A DNA stretch of 52,309 nucleotides from an uncultured Anaerolineae bacterium (GCA_903846015.1 CAIMZS010000501.1:1-52309), one strand, 5' to 3'; shown: positions 23,866-33,109, numbered from the stretch's first letter. Program-made: numbers and translations. Notes: generated by a model not told the origin, from the letters alone.

Positions 23866-24828
23866 ATGCGTATCACAAATAAGATGATGATGGATAATGC
23901 GGTGCAATCTATGTCGGAAAACCTGGACAAGATGAGCAAACTTCAGACCAAGATCTCATCCACCAAGGACTTCCAATATGCATCGGAGGACCCTGCTCGC
24001 GCGTCAGCCAGCCTGAGCCTGCGTTCTAATTTGCGTTCGCTGGAATCTTATTCCGCTACAGCCTCCAATACCCAGGATTGGATGACTGCCACAGATATGG
24101 CTTTTGAAAAGCTGGATCAGATTGCGGTCCAGGCTCAAAATTTAATCTTGGGCGGTTTGAATGACACCATGACCGACAGTGAGCGTGCCAATTCGATTGG
24201 CAGCCAACTGCAGACTCTGGTTAACCAGGCCCTCGAGCTTGGGAATTCAACCGATAATGGACAATATATTTTCTCGGGCGTAAACATCAATCAGAAAGCT
24301 TTCGTTCTGACCGACAGCACCGGTATCCCGACGGTACCTCCGACTGCAAACCCCACCCTGGTCAAATTTCAGGGCGATACAACTACGCCCACCACCGGCC
24401 TTATCCAGCGCAGCCTGGGACCAGACCAGACCGTAACCCTGAATGTGCGTGGTGATCAGGCGATACAGGCCTTCTTGCAAAGTTTATTGGATGCCAATAA
24501 TGCTGTGAAGCAGAACCAAATTCATGATCCAGGCACACTGCCGGGCACTCCCACTTTGCAGACAAGCCTGGCTGGGTTACAATCATCTCTTATCACGATG
24601 GATCAATTTCGCGCTTCCAATGGTGCGCGCATGCGTCAAGTCGAGTCGGCGTCAAATTTTCTGGATACGGTCAAGATCGAGACGAGCAGTCTGCTATCTC
24701 AAAAAGAGGATACCAATATGGCAGAAGCAATTGCCATGTTGGAGAACCAAAAAACGAGCTACCAGGCCGTTTTAGAGGTCAGCAAACGTGCAATTTCTGC
24801 TCTCACCCTTTTTGATTACTTGCAGTAA
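23866..24828 (+). CDS. flgL: Hook-filament junction protein FlgL (HAP3)
   Basis: A 320-residue flagellin-fold junction protein. N-terminal MRITNKMMMDNAVQSMSENL and the SEDPARASASLSLRSNLRSL segment match the flagellin/FlgL D0-D1 helix. The C-terminal DTNMAEAIAMLENQKTSYQA and ISALTLFDYL give the returning helix. RBS AAGGAG precedes ATG 23866. No flagellin gene is present in the window. Confidence 0.94.
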   Translation: MRITNKMMMDNAVQSMSENLDKMSKLQTKISSTKDFQYASEDPARASASLSLRSNLRSLESYSATASNTQDWMTATDMAFEKLDQIAVQAQNLILGGLNDTMTDSERANSIGSQLQTLVNQALELGNSTDNGQYIFSGVNINQKAFVLTDSTGIPTVPPTANPTLVKFQGDTTTPTTGLIQRSLGPDQTVTLNVRGDQAIQAFLQSLLDANNAVKQNQIHDPGTLPGTPTLQTSLAGLQSSLITMDQFRASNGARMRQVESASNFLDTVKIETSSLLSQKEDTNMAEAIAMLENQKTSYQAVLEVSKRAISALTLFDYLQ

Positions 24829-24903
24829 GTATTCAAGCCAGTGATGCGACCCACTCAGCGCCAATTCTGATCCTGAAATCCTGGCAGTGTGGAGTGTGTC
24901 GAA

Positions 24904-25191
24904 ATGTTGGTCTTAACCCGTAAGGTGGATGAAAGTATTACCATTGGCGACTCTATTGTCATCACTGTGTTGGCTGTCGAAGGTGAGCGGGTCAAACTGG
25001 GCATCAATGCCCCCCGCGACATGCTTATTTTACGTCAGGAGGTATTTCAGGCCGTTCAAGACCAGGTCAAAATACAGCATTTGTTGGCTGAAGATACCGA
25101 ACCTGATACCTTTAGTGAATTGCGTAAACTGCTTGCTTCAGAGAGTGAACAGGAAGCCAGCGAACCCGAAAAGAAAGCTGACGATTCGTGA
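24904..25191 (+). CDS. csrA: Carbon storage regulator CsrA
   Basis: A 95-residue RNA-binding regulator that represses translation by binding GGA in leader hairpins. The core MLVLTRKVDESITIGDSIVI, VKLGINAPRDMLILRQEV is canonical. The C-terminal 35 residues after the core are an acidic extension. In flagellar clusters CsrA usually regulates flagellin together with FliW; no fliW is visible here. ATG 24904 follows TGGAG. A strong terminator follows the gene. Confidence 0.95.
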   Translation: MLVLTRKVDESITIGDSIVITVLAVEGERVKLGINAPRDMLILRQEVFQAVQDQVKIQHLLAEDTEPDTFSELRKLLASESEQEASEPEKKADDS

Positions 25192-25216
25192 GTTTTTGCC
25201 CGACCATGTTCGTGTG

Positions 25217-25254
25217 ATACGCTTTTTTCAATTTGAAAAAAGCGTATTTTTTTT
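25217..25254 (+). terminator. Rho-independent terminator after csrA
   Basis: ATACGCTTTTTTC (25217-25229) and GAAAAAAGCGTAT (25235-25247) form a perfect 13-base stem with a 5-base loop, followed by a run of eight T. It closes the flagellar transcription unit before cheA. Confidence 0.9.
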
Positions 25255-25391
25255 CCCCATAAAAATTATTTACCTGATTTTTGGCTTCTCTTTACGGATG
25301 ATTTACACGATAAATGCCCGTCTTGTGCTATCTTTTAAGGGTGAGAACTTGCAAAGTTGCAATAAGATCGACAACCGGGACCTGACACTTT

Positions 25392-27551
25392 ATGGAAATT
25401 AATTTCGACATCAGTGAAGACGAACTGCCGATTTTCCTGGCAGAAGTGGACGAGCACTTACAGGTACTGGATGATATTTTGATGCGTCTGGAACGCGAAG
25501 AAACCGATTCGGAGCTTGTCCAGACTGTTTTTCGCTCGGCACACACCATAAAGGGCATGGCTGGAATGATCGGCCATCGCCGTATGACCGATTTGACCCA
25601 CACCGTGGAAACGGCGCTGGATGGTGTGCGAAAAAAGAGTTTGCAAATCTCCACCGAACTGATCAATCTTTGCCTTGAGGCGGTCGATTACCTGCGCCAG
25701 CTGCGTGATGAGGTTGTGACTTCACAGGTGTGTGATGTCAATACTGAGGGATTGATCACTGCCTTGAAGGAATTTATGGATGGCAAAGCCCTCGGTACGC
25801 AGCCGGCAATACCGGTCGAAGCATCTGTGCGCGTTGGGGCATCAGAACAATCCATAAGTGAACAGAAAAGCGAAGTCGCCAGCGCGCCCAAAACAGAAGT
25901 GGTTGATGCGTCAGCGCCAGGAACGAGAACCATCCAGGTGCTTGCCAAAATCGATTTAAACAGCATCGCCCCGGCAGCCCGCGCTTTTCAATTGATGCAA
26001 GCCCTTCAGGACATGGGCGATATTATTGCGATGATTCCAACCCTGGAACAGATCGACAGCATGGTGGCAGTCGCGGATTTTTCAGCCACAGTGCGCAGTT
26101 CTGTTTCACTTGAAATAATCGCTTCCAACCTGTTACAAATTTCTGGGGTGGATGAAATATCAATTGATGGCGTTCGCATCCTGGAGCCAGAAGCCACCGC
26201 AGCTAAACCCCAGACTCAAGCTGCACCTGTCGCACAGCCAGACCGGACATCCCAGTCCAATTCGGGCAGCGCAATCTCACCCACCCCGGTCAATGGTGAT
26301 ACCTTAGGCAGGCGCACCAGCGATGCCAACGGTCGCAAACCCACCGAAGTGGGAGGCCGGCGCGGCACCGATATGACTGTTCGAACCAATGTCGAGCGCC
26401 TCGATAACTTGATGAACCTGGTTGGCGAATTGATCACGGACCGCAATCATTTGCAAAAAATTCGCGGTCGTCTGGTGGCTCAGTCTCGCCAGGATGGCAA
26501 TGTGGATGAGCTGGTGGAAACTGTTACCCACCTGGGGCGCATCACCGATCAGCTTCAGGAAGAAGTCATGCGTATTCGCATGCTTCCGATTGGCAGCGTC
26601 TTTAACCGCTTCCCACGGACTGTGCGTGATCTTTCACAGAAGATTGGCAAACTGATTGACGTGGTCATCCACGGCGAAGATACCGAGATGGATCGCTCTA
26701 TGATCGAAGAGATCAACGACCCGTTGATCCATTTGATCCGCAACTCGGTCGATCACGGTGTCGAAACGCCGCAGGAACGCTTGGCTGCCGGCAAACCCGA
26801 ACGCGGTACCATCACTCTGACGGCCCGCCATGAACAAGGCCGCATTATCCTGACGGTCTCTGATGATGGTGGTGGTATTGATGGTGAAAGATTGCGCAGA
26901 AGTGCTGTTCAAAAGGGGTTGATCACACCCGAAGAAGCGGCTGCCCTGACGGAAGAACAGTCAATCGATCTGATGTTCATGGCTGGACTTTCCACTGCCC
27001 AGAAAATCAGCGATATCTCTGGCCGCGGTGTGGGGCTTGATATTGTCAATACCAATATTCAACGGGTCAACGGCACCATTCAGGTCGAGACCAAGCTCGG
27101 ACAGGGCACCACGTTCCAGATTGCGCTGCCCCTCACCCTGGCGATTGTTCCATCGCTGCTCGTTACTGTCCAACAGGCCACCTTTGCCATCCCATTGGTG
27201 ATGATTTCAGAGACCCTGCGCCTGGAACGATCTGAAGTGAAGAATATTTACCGCAAGCCAGTCACCTTGCTGCGCGGAAATGTGCTCTCCCTGGTTCGCC
27301 TGGCTGATATCTATCACTTTGAACCAGTCGAAGAGCAAAAGAAATACCTTTATGCTGTGGTGGTGCATTCTGGCAAGCAGCGTGTGGGTCTGTTGGTCGA
27401 CTCACTTTTGGGAGAGGAAGAAGTGGTTGTAAAACCGCTTGGATCCTTCATCGGCGATATTCCCGGGGTCTCCAGCGCCACCATTTTGGGCGACGGCATG
27501 GTTGCATTGATTGTCGATGTTTTCGGCCTGTTCAAAATGGTCGGAATTTAA
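25392..27551 (+). CDS. cheA: Chemotaxis histidine kinase CheA
   Basis: A 719-residue kinase. P1 (HPt) has the phosphorylated His51 in FRSAHTIKGMAGMIG. A linker contains a P2-like or vestigial domain (about 175-265). P3 dimerisation begins at NVERLDNLMNLVGEL. The P4 ATPase has HLIRNSVDHGVE (N box), DDGGGID and GRGVGLDIV. P5 is a CheW-like domain to the end (VVKPLGSFIGDIPGVSSATI). It phosphorylates CheY and CheB. It opens the che cluster, and the 140 bases upstream after the csrA terminator contain TTTACA at 25302-25307 but no convincing matching -10, so I list no promoter. The RBS is weak. Confidence 0.96.
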   Translation: MEINFDISEDELPIFLAEVDEHLQVLDDILMRLEREETDSELVQTVFRSAHTIKGMAGMIGHRRMTDLTHTVETALDGVRKKSLQISTELINLCLEAVDYLRQLRDEVVTSQVCDVNTEGLITALKEFMDGKALGTQPAIPVEASVRVGASEQSISEQKSEVASAPKTEVVDASAPGTRTIQVLAKIDLNSIAPAARAFQLMQALQDMGDIIAMIPTLEQIDSMVAVADFSATVRSSVSLEIIASNLLQISGVDEISIDGVRILEPEATAAKPQTQAAPVAQPDRTSQSNSGSAISPTPVNGDTLGRRTSDANGRKPTEVGGRRGTDMTVRTNVERLDNLMNLVGELITDRNHLQKIRGRLVAQSRQDGNVDELVETVTHLGRITDQLQEEVMRIRMLPIGSVFNRFPRTVRDLSQKIGKLIDVVIHGEDTEMDRSMIEEINDPLIHLIRNSVDHGVETPQERLAAGKPERGTITLTARHEQGRIILTVSDDGGGIDGERLRRSAVQKGLITPEEAAALTEEQSIDLMFMAGLSTAQKISDISGRGVGLDIVNTNIQRVNGTIQVETKLGQGTTFQIALPLTLAIVPSLLVTVQQATFAIPLVMISETLRLERSEVKNIYRKPVTLLRGNVLSLVRLADIYHFEPVEEQKKYLYAVVVHSGKQRVGLLVDSLLGEEEVVVKPLGSFIGDIPGVSSATILGDGMVALIVDVFGLFKMVGI

Positions 27552-27586
27552 GTTAAATATCTCAGTACCAACAATCGAGCTTATGA

Positions 27587-27610
27587 TCCCGAATCTCTGA
27601 CGAGACGGGA
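27587..27610 (+). promoter_or_regulatory. Leader hairpin before cheC (copy 1 of a duplicated element)
   Basis: ATCCCGAATCTC followed by TGAC and GAGACGGGA folds with TCCCG/CGGGA and TCTC/GAGA stems and a two-base bulge. The element abuts the ribosome-binding region of cheC (GGGAAAGG). The 12-base core ATCCCGAATCTC recurs at 28763-28774 before cheY. It could control translation of the two genes; the mechanism is inferred. Confidence 0.45.
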
Positions 27611-27625
27611 AAGGTGGTAACCAGT

Positions 27626-28240
27626 ATGCAAGAGATCGCTCCATTTGACCAGGAATTGATGGAAATGTTGAAGCAGATTGCCGGGGATGGCATCCGAAAT
27701 GCCGCCAAGGGCTTTTCTGGCATGATTGGCCGCAAGATCGAGGTCAGCAAGCCCGTCGCCCGCTTGGTGCCGGTTTTATCGATCGCCAAGATCATCGGTG
27801 GACCGGAAGATGACGCCGTTGGAATTTACTTGCGTTTCAATGGTGACCTTGACGGACAGATCATGATGATCCTGCCATATGAAAAAGCCATGGAATTGGT
27901 TGATCTCTTGATGGATCAGCCCCTGGGTACCACTTCGCAACTCGGTTCACTCGAAAGATCGGCCCTGGGCGAACTGGGCAACCTGTGCGGAACCTTTTTC
28001 CTGAATTCCATGGCGAAAATGATCAGTGCCGATATTCGGCCTTCGCCCCCGGCTGTTATGGTTGATATGGTAGGGGCCATTTTAGATATTGTGGTTGCCA
28101 CAACGGGAGGCGTTACGGAACATGTCTTGTTGATCCAGGCCAATTTTATCGATGGTGATCGCATTGTTGAAGCCAACTTCTGGGTCATCCCGGATTTGAA
28201 TACTTTGCAAGTGTTGATGAAGAAAAATTCTGGCATATGA
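27626..28240 (+). CDS. cheC: CheY-P phosphatase CheC
   Basis: A 204-residue CheC-family protein. The second active-site helix is intact: SALGELGNLCGTFFLNSMAKM has the E-x2-N pair. In the first helix the usual E-x2-N is replaced (LKQIAGDGIRNAAKGFS), so only one catalytic site seems complete. CheC hydrolyses CheY-P and partners with CheD, whose gene overlaps by 4 bases (ATGA). I use ATG 27626; GTG 27614 is possible. Confidence 0.88.
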   Translation: MQEIAPFDQELMEMLKQIAGDGIRNAAKGFSGMIGRKIEVSKPVARLVPVLSIAKIIGGPEDDAVGIYLRFNGDLDGQIMMILPYEKAMELVDLLMDQPLGTTSQLGSLERSALGELGNLCGTFFLNSMAKMISADIRPSPPAVMVDMVGAILDIVVATTGGVTEHVLLIQANFIDGDRIVEANFWVIPDLNTLQVLMKKNSGI

Positions 28241-28734
28241 AAGATTCTACGAGCGTAGGGTTGGGCGAGTGTGCTATCAGCCGAAACCCGGATGATGTTT
28301 TGGTGGCTTATGGGCTGGGATCCTGCCTGGGGATTGCCATGATCGATCCTGTCTTGCGGATTTGTGGATTGATGCATGCTGTTCTGCCCTTACCATCTAA
28401 CGGGACGAATTCTGCGGATGGAAATCCTTATAAATTCGTTGAAGGCGGAATTCAGGCTATGATAGATAATCTGGCCAAAGAAGGTGCCAACCGCAACCGC
28501 CTGGTGGTGCGGATTGCCGGAGGCGCCAACATGTTGATGTCTTCCGGTCTGTCACAGTCCTTTGACATTGGAACGCGCAATACCACCACCGCCCGGGCTG
28601 TGTTTCAACGTTTGCGGTTGACAGTCTCGGCGGAAGAAGTGGGTGGGCATACCGGGCGCACTGTTCGTGTTTATGTGGCTGACAAACGGGTCACTGTCAG
28701 GGTTGTTGGTGAGAAGGAACATGATTTACAGTAA
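28237..28734 (+). CDS. cheD: Receptor glutamine deamidase CheD
   Basis: A 165-residue CheD. The catalytic Cys is in AYGLGSCLGIAMID and the His in GLMHAVLP. The later IAGGANM and FDIGTRNTTTARAVF segments are characteristic. CheD deamidates receptor glutamines and binds CheC. It starts inside the cheC stop (ATGA), which fits the CheC-CheD pair. Confidence 0.95.
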   Translation: MKDSTSVGLGECAISRNPDDVLVAYGLGSCLGIAMIDPVLRICGLMHAVLPLPSNGTNSADGNPYKFVEGGIQAMIDNLAKEGANRNRLVVRIAGGANMLMSSGLSQSFDIGTRNTTTARAVFQRLRLTVSAEEVGGHTGRTVRVYVADKRVTVRVVGEKEHDLQ

Positions 28735-28763
28735 TTAAACGATTATCCCGGCTCAAGTTATTA

Positions 28764-28787
28764 TCCCGAATCTCGAATGAGTCGGGA
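28764..28787 (+). promoter_or_regulatory. Leader hairpin before cheY (copy 2 of a duplicated element)
   Basis: TCCCGA and TCGGGA close a hairpin with an inner CTC/GAG pair around GAAT. The right arm runs straight into the cheY ribosome-binding site (GGGAGAGGAG). It shares the core ATCCCGAATCTC with the element before cheC and lies 13 bases before ATG 28801. GGA at the stem edge would also suit CsrA, whose gene is 3.6 kb away. Confidence 0.5.
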
Positions 28788-28800
28788 GAGGAGAAATTGC

Positions 28801-29157
28801 ATGTCGAAAATATTAGTTGTTGATGATGCCGAGTTTTTACGGGTGCGTCTGACCAAAATGCTCACTGCTGATGGTCACGATGTTCACCAGGCTGAGAATG
28901 GCCTCAAAGCCGTAGCCACCTATAAGGACATCCATCCCGATCTGGTTTTGATGGATGTCACCATGCCAGAAATGGATGGTCTGACCGCGTTGAAAGAAAT
29001 TGTCAAGTTTGACCCCAAGGCGCGTGTTATGATGCTGACCGCCCTCGGGCAAGAATCGGTCGTACTTGAAGCGATCAAATCAGGCGCGCGTGATTTTGTG
29101 GTCAAGCCTTTTGAGCACGACCGTGTGATGAAGGCCATTGCCAAGCTGCTCGGATAA
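28801..29157 (+). CDS. cheY: Chemotaxis response regulator CheY
   Basis: A 118-residue receiver with all key residues: acidic pair VVDDAEF, phospho-acceptor Asp52 in VLMDVTMPEMDGL, Thr in MLTALGQ and Lys in FVVKPFEHD. It carries CheA phosphate to FliM. ATG 28801 follows GGAGAGGAG; the in-frame ATG at 28777 lies inside the leader hairpin and is rejected. Confidence 0.95.
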   Translation: MSKILVVDDAEFLRVRLTKMLTADGHDVHQAENGLKAVATYKDIHPDLVLMDVTMPEMDGLTALKEIVKFDPKARVMMLTALGQESVVLEAIKSGARDFVVKPFEHDRVMKAIAKLLG

Positions 29158-29166
29158 CCCCCCAAA

Positions 29167-30264
29167 ATGACTTTTCCTGAAGGAACCTCAGCCAATCTAA
29201 AATCACCTACCCCTGTCCGGGTGTTGGTAGTGGACGATTCGGCTTTTATGCGCTTTGCCATTACCCAACAACTCAACGATGATCCACAGATCCAGGTAGT
29301 TGGACAGGCTAGCGATGGCAGGGAAGCTCTGCGGATGATCCCCGAGCTTCAACCGGACGTGATTACGTTGGATGTGGAGATGCCCCATCTGGATGGGCTT
29401 TCAACACTGCGCGAGATTATGAAAAGCTACCCGCGCCCGGTGATTATGTTCAGCAGCTTGACCAAGGAAGGCACTGCTGAAACTATCCAGGCGCTTATGC
29501 TGGGCGCGATCGATTTTATCGCCAAACCGTCCAACCGGTTGGATATTCGCGCCGCTATGGGCGATATGGCGCTCAAGATCAAGATGGCGGCCAAGGCCAA
29601 GGTAAAATCGCTCAACAGTCGTCAATTGCTTTCGATTACGCCACCATCGCGGGCCAATACCCCCGAGAAACCCGTGCGGGCCTATACCAAGCACACCCCC
29701 ATTATTATGATCGGCTCCTCTACAGGCGGCCCGGGTGCACTAAATGAAATTATTCCGGCTCTTCCGGCCAGCTTACCATCGCCGGTGTTGATAGTTCAGC
29801 ACATGCCGGCTGGTTTTACCCGCTCGCTTTCTGAGCGTCTTAACTCGATATCTCCACTTAAAGTCAAAGAGGCCGAGCCTGGTGATCAGTTGTTGGTTGG
29901 CCAGGTTCTGATTGCGCCGGGTGGTTTTCATTTGATCATCGACGAGAATGAACGCGTTGCTCTGAACCAGAAACCGACAGTTCATGGCGTTCGTCCGGCT
30001 GTGGATGTGACCCTCAATTCGCTCAATCAGCGCTTCGGTAAGAATATTGTTGCCGTCATCCTCACCGGGATGGGCAGTGACGGCACCCTGGGGGCCTCCA
30101 TATTGCACAGCGCTGGCGGGTATGTGATTGCGGAGCACGAGAGTACCTGTGTTGTGTGGGGCATGCCTCGCAGCGTGGCCGAGGCTGGTGCCGCCAACGC
30201 CATCCTGCCTCGTAACCAGATTGCCAGGGCGATTGAACGCGCCATTCGTGATGCAAATAACTGA
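29167..30264 (+). CDS. cheB: Protein-glutamate methylesterase CheB
   Basis: A 365-residue response regulator with two domains. The receiver has Asp69 in VITLDVEMPHLDGL and Lys in FIAKPS. The C-terminal methylesterase has the catalytic Ser in IGSSTGGPGAL, His in VQHMPAGFTRSL and Asp in LTGMGSDGTLGA. It removes receptor methyl groups or deamidates glutamine. It lies 9 bases after cheY and pairs with the following cheR. Confidence 0.97.
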   Translation: MTFPEGTSANLKSPTPVRVLVVDDSAFMRFAITQQLNDDPQIQVVGQASDGREALRMIPELQPDVITLDVEMPHLDGLSTLREIMKSYPRPVIMFSSLTKEGTAETIQALMLGAIDFIAKPSNRLDIRAAMGDMALKIKMAAKAKVKSLNSRQLLSITPPSRANTPEKPVRAYTKHTPIIMIGSSTGGPGALNEIIPALPASLPSPVLIVQHMPAGFTRSLSERLNSISPLKVKEAEPGDQLLVGQVLIAPGGFHLIIDENERVALNQKPTVHGVRPAVDVTLNSLNQRFGKNIVAVILTGMGSDGTLGASILHSAGGYVIAEHESTCVVWGMPRSVAEAGAANAILPRNQIARAIERAIRDANN

Positions 30265-30289
30265 GCCTGTTCGATAAGGATGGAAAAGT

Positions 30290-31084
30290 ATGGAACCTGA
30301 AGTATATACACAGGTAAAGACTTCGATCAAGCGCAAGCTGGGCATTGATCTTACCAACTATAAAGATGAACAGATGAAGCGCCGTCTGGATTCCTGGTTG
30401 GTGCGTGCCCGCGTCGAAAATTGGAACGATTACTTCACCTTGTGCACCGAAGATGCCACCGAATTGGAGCGTTTCCGCAATTATTTGACGATCAATGTGA
30501 CTGAATTTTTTCGCGACCCCAACCGTTGGTCGATGTTGAGTCATGATATCATTCCTTACCTGATCAAGAATGTTGCAGACAGCCATTCTGTTGGTGGGCT
30601 AAAACTGTGGAGCGCAGGCTGTTCGATAGGCACTGAGCCATATACCATGGCCATTATGATGGGTGAAGAATTCCAAAATCAAAAATATTCCCTGCTGGCT
30701 ACCGACCTGGATCGCGGTGCGCTGCTCAAAGCCCGTAACCGTGGCCCGTACTCTTCAGATGATGTCCGCAACCTGTCTGCCGCGCAGAAGCAGAAATACA
30801 TCACTCCCAAAGCCCCGTTCCATGTTAACGATGGTTTGCAGCGTAATATTCGCTTCCAGGAACAGGATTTATTCGCCGATCGCTTTGACACCGGTTTTGA
30901 CCTGATCGTTTGCCGGAATGTGGTTATTTATTTTACAGCCGAAGCGAAGGATGTTCTGTATGCCAAGTTTACAGCAGCCTTGCGCCCTGGGGGTGTCTTG
31001 TTCTTGGGCGGTACAGAGATCATTTCTGGACCAATCAAATTTGGTCTTCAATCTTTCGGTATTTCTTTCTATAAAAAACTATAA
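30290..31084 (+). CDS. cheR: Chemoreceptor methyltransferase CheR
   Basis: A 264-residue SAM-dependent methyltransferase. The N-terminal helical domain has ITINVTEFFRDPNRW. The catalytic domain has LKLWSAGCSIGTEPYTMA (usually GCSTGEEPYS, so slightly varied), LATDLDRGALLKAR and LIVCRNVVIYF. It methylates receptor glutamates. RBS AAGGATGGAAAAG precedes ATG 30290. Confidence 0.96.
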   Translation: MEPEVYTQVKTSIKRKLGIDLTNYKDEQMKRRLDSWLVRARVENWNDYFTLCTEDATELERFRNYLTINVTEFFRDPNRWSMLSHDIIPYLIKNVADSHSVGGLKLWSAGCSIGTEPYTMAIMMGEEFQNQKYSLLATDLDRGALLKARNRGPYSSDDVRNLSAAQKQKYITPKAPFHVNDGLQRNIRFQEQDLFADRFDTGFDLIVCRNVVIYFTAEAKDVLYAKFTAALRPGGVLFLGGTEIISGPIKFGLQSFGISFYKKL

Positions 31085-31093
31085 TAGGGCATA

Positions 31094-31936
31094 ATGAAAT
31101 ATTCGATTGAAGAACTGATTCAGGAAGCCGATAAACTGCCTCCGCTCCCCCAGGCGGCCCAAAAGGCCCTTGCGATTCTGCGCCGCCCGGAATCGAACGC
31201 GGCCGGCCTGGCGCGCGTTTTGGGGACAGATCAGGTTCTCACAACCCGGGTACTGCGCTGGGCGAACTCGGCCTATTATGGCATGGGAAATCGCATTGTG
31301 ACTGTTCAGCAGGCTGTCGTCGTGCTGGGGTTGAATACTGTTCAAGAATTGATCACTACCTACATGGTTTCGGACTACCTTAATCGGCCGCTGCCCGGTT
31401 ATGATTTACAGCGCGGCGAACTCTGGCAGCACTCACTCGGTACCGCCATTGGCGCCAAACTGATTTCAAAACAGCATCACCTGAATTTTGATGAAGAGGC
31501 CTATTTCGCCGGTCTGCTGTGCGATATTGGCAAGCTGGTCTTTGAAAAATTGCTGCGCACGACCGATTTAAGGCAAGCACCGGATGATCCTTCCTCTTTT
31601 CTGGCGATGGAATTCGCCACTTTCGGGATTGATCACGCCATATTGGGTGCTGAAATGGCTCGCCGTTGGCAGCTGCCGGATAACCTGGTGGCAGTTATTG
31701 CCTTTCATCATCAGCCAGAGGCAGCCCCACAGCACCAGATGCTTGTTTCAGCCATCCACGTTGCCGATGCGGCCATGATGATGCTTGGCGTTGGTATTGG
31801 TATTGACGGTCTGCATTACCCGTTTGATCAGGATGCCCTCAAGCGTTTGGGCATGAATGAAGAAGATTTGCTGCGTGTAGTTAGTCAGATAGCCGATGAA
31901 ATGGAACATGCAAAAGAACTGATCTCTAACGCTTGA
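31094..31936 (+). CDS. HDOD domain protein in the che cluster
   Basis: A 280-residue HDOD protein similar in plan to the one at 11625: LPPLPQAAQKALAILRRPES, WANSAYYGMGNRIVTVQQAV, then the HD-site position reads LLCDIGKLVFEK, with Cys in place of the usual His of HD. The later VIAFHHQPEAAP helix is retained. Loss of the His supports a purely scaffolding role. It lies 9 bases after cheR and is presumably co-transcribed with the chemotaxis genes. Confidence 0.9.
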   Translation: MKYSIEELIQEADKLPPLPQAAQKALAILRRPESNAAGLARVLGTDQVLTTRVLRWANSAYYGMGNRIVTVQQAVVVLGLNTVQELITTYMVSDYLNRPLPGYDLQRGELWQHSLGTAIGAKLISKQHHLNFDEEAYFAGLLCDIGKLVFEKLLRTTDLRQAPDDPSSFLAMEFATFGIDHAILGAEMARRWQLPDNLVAVIAFHHQPEAAPQHQMLVSAIHVADAAMMMLGVGIGIDGLHYPFDQDALKRLGMNEEDLLRVVSQIADEMEHAKELISNA

Positions 31937-31981
31937 GATCTGGCCTGGTTGAAACCAGAGACCAAGGAGATAAGAAAATAA

Positions 31982-32506
31982 ATGGACGCGAAATTGTTAA
32001 ACCCGTTTATTCAAGCTGCTGTTGATGTATTGCGCGCCGAAGTCGGCGCAAAGGTGACGCGTGGAGGTCTGTCTATTCAAAAATCTGCGTTGACATCTGA
32101 TGACATCACCGTTTTAATCAACCTGGTGGGTGATGTGTATGGCGTGGTAATGTATGGTATGCACAAGACTACCGGGTTGGGGATGGTATCCAAGATCATG
32201 GATCAGGAATTTTCCGAACTGAATTCACTGGCCCAGAGTGGCGTGGCTGAGCTTGGCAATGTTATCACCGGGCAGGCCACCATCCACTTTTCGGAAGCTG
32301 GCTATCATTCCAATATTTCGACCCCCATGATTTTAACTGGAAATGGCATCGAAATCTCAACCCTCGATTTTCCCCGTATCGTAGTGCCGCTGGAAACGCA
32401 ATTTGGTGTCTTTACTGTCCATCTGGCTCTTCGGGAAAAAGCCCCGGGCTCATCGCAAAAACCCGAAGATTTTATTTCGCTGATCAAAGCCCCGGCTGCC
32501 AAGTAA
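31982..32506 (+). CDS. cheX: CheX-type CheY-P phosphatase (first of two)
   Basis: A 174-residue CheX-like protein. It starts LNPFIQAAVDVL and carries the active-site helix LAQSGVAELGNVITGQAT with the E-x2-N pair. CheX is a dimeric CheY-P phosphatase. RBS CAAGGAG precedes ATG 31982 by 12 bases. It is about half identical to the next gene, so the pair arose by tandem duplication. Confidence 0.9.
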   Translation: MDAKLLNPFIQAAVDVLRAEVGAKVTRGGLSIQKSALTSDDITVLINLVGDVYGVVMYGMHKTTGLGMVSKIMDQEFSELNSLAQSGVAELGNVITGQATIHFSEAGYHSNISTPMILTGNGIEISTLDFPRIVVPLETQFGVFTVHLALREKAPGSSQKPEDFISLIKAPAAK

Positions 32507-32557
32507 TTGAGCATTATGTCTGGGACTCAGGCCATTTCGTATGAATTGGAGGACGAA

Positions 32558-33082
32558 ATGAACGTGAAGTTTCTTAACCCATTTGTGAGCGCAGCTCACG
32601 AGATACTAAGTCTCGAAATGCATGAAACGATCGAACGCGGTGATCTGCACCTCGAGAATTCATCATACGTGACCGATGATGTCACTGTGATCATCTCGCT
32701 GATTGGCGCTGTTGATGGAACAGTATTTTTTAGCATGTCAAAACAAGCTGCCATGCAGTTGGCCTCGGTGTTGATGGATGATAAGTTCGAGAGCCTCGAC
32801 AAACTCGCCCAGAGCGGGATCGCTGAATTGGCAAATGTCATTACCGGGCGCGCCAGCATGAAGTTGGCCGAGGCCGGTTTCGAGGCCAATATATCCACCC
32901 CTTCCCTGATCATCGGTAAGGGCGCCACCATCTCTACGCTGGACTATCCTCGTCTGGTTGTCCCGCTCAAGACCTCCATTGGATCCCTGCTGATCCATCT
33001 GGCCCTGCGCGAAGGTCAACAGCCGAATTTAAAAACGCCCCAATTGGCCGTTCCAAAGGCCTTTGGAACATCCGACGTATGA
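32558..33082 (+). CDS. cheX: CheX-type CheY-P phosphatase (second of two)
   Basis: A 174-residue paralogue of the preceding gene. It starts MNVKFLNPFVSAAHEIL and has LAQSGIAELANVITGRAS, again with E-x2-N. ATG 32558 directly follows GGAGGACGAA and aligns with the start of the first CheX. An in-frame ATG at 32516 would add residues without family support. With CheC, this makes three CheC/CheX-family genes in one cluster. Confidence 0.9.
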   Translation: MNVKFLNPFVSAAHEILSLEMHETIERGDLHLENSSYVTDDVTVIISLIGAVDGTVFFSMSKQAAMQLASVLMDDKFESLDKLAQSGIAELANVITGRASMKLAEAGFEANISTPSLIIGKGATISTLDYPRLVVPLKTSIGSLLIHLALREGQQPNLKTPQLAVPKAFGTSDV

Positions 33083-33109
33083 GAACATCTTAGCGAGGAG
33101 ACCCCCATC

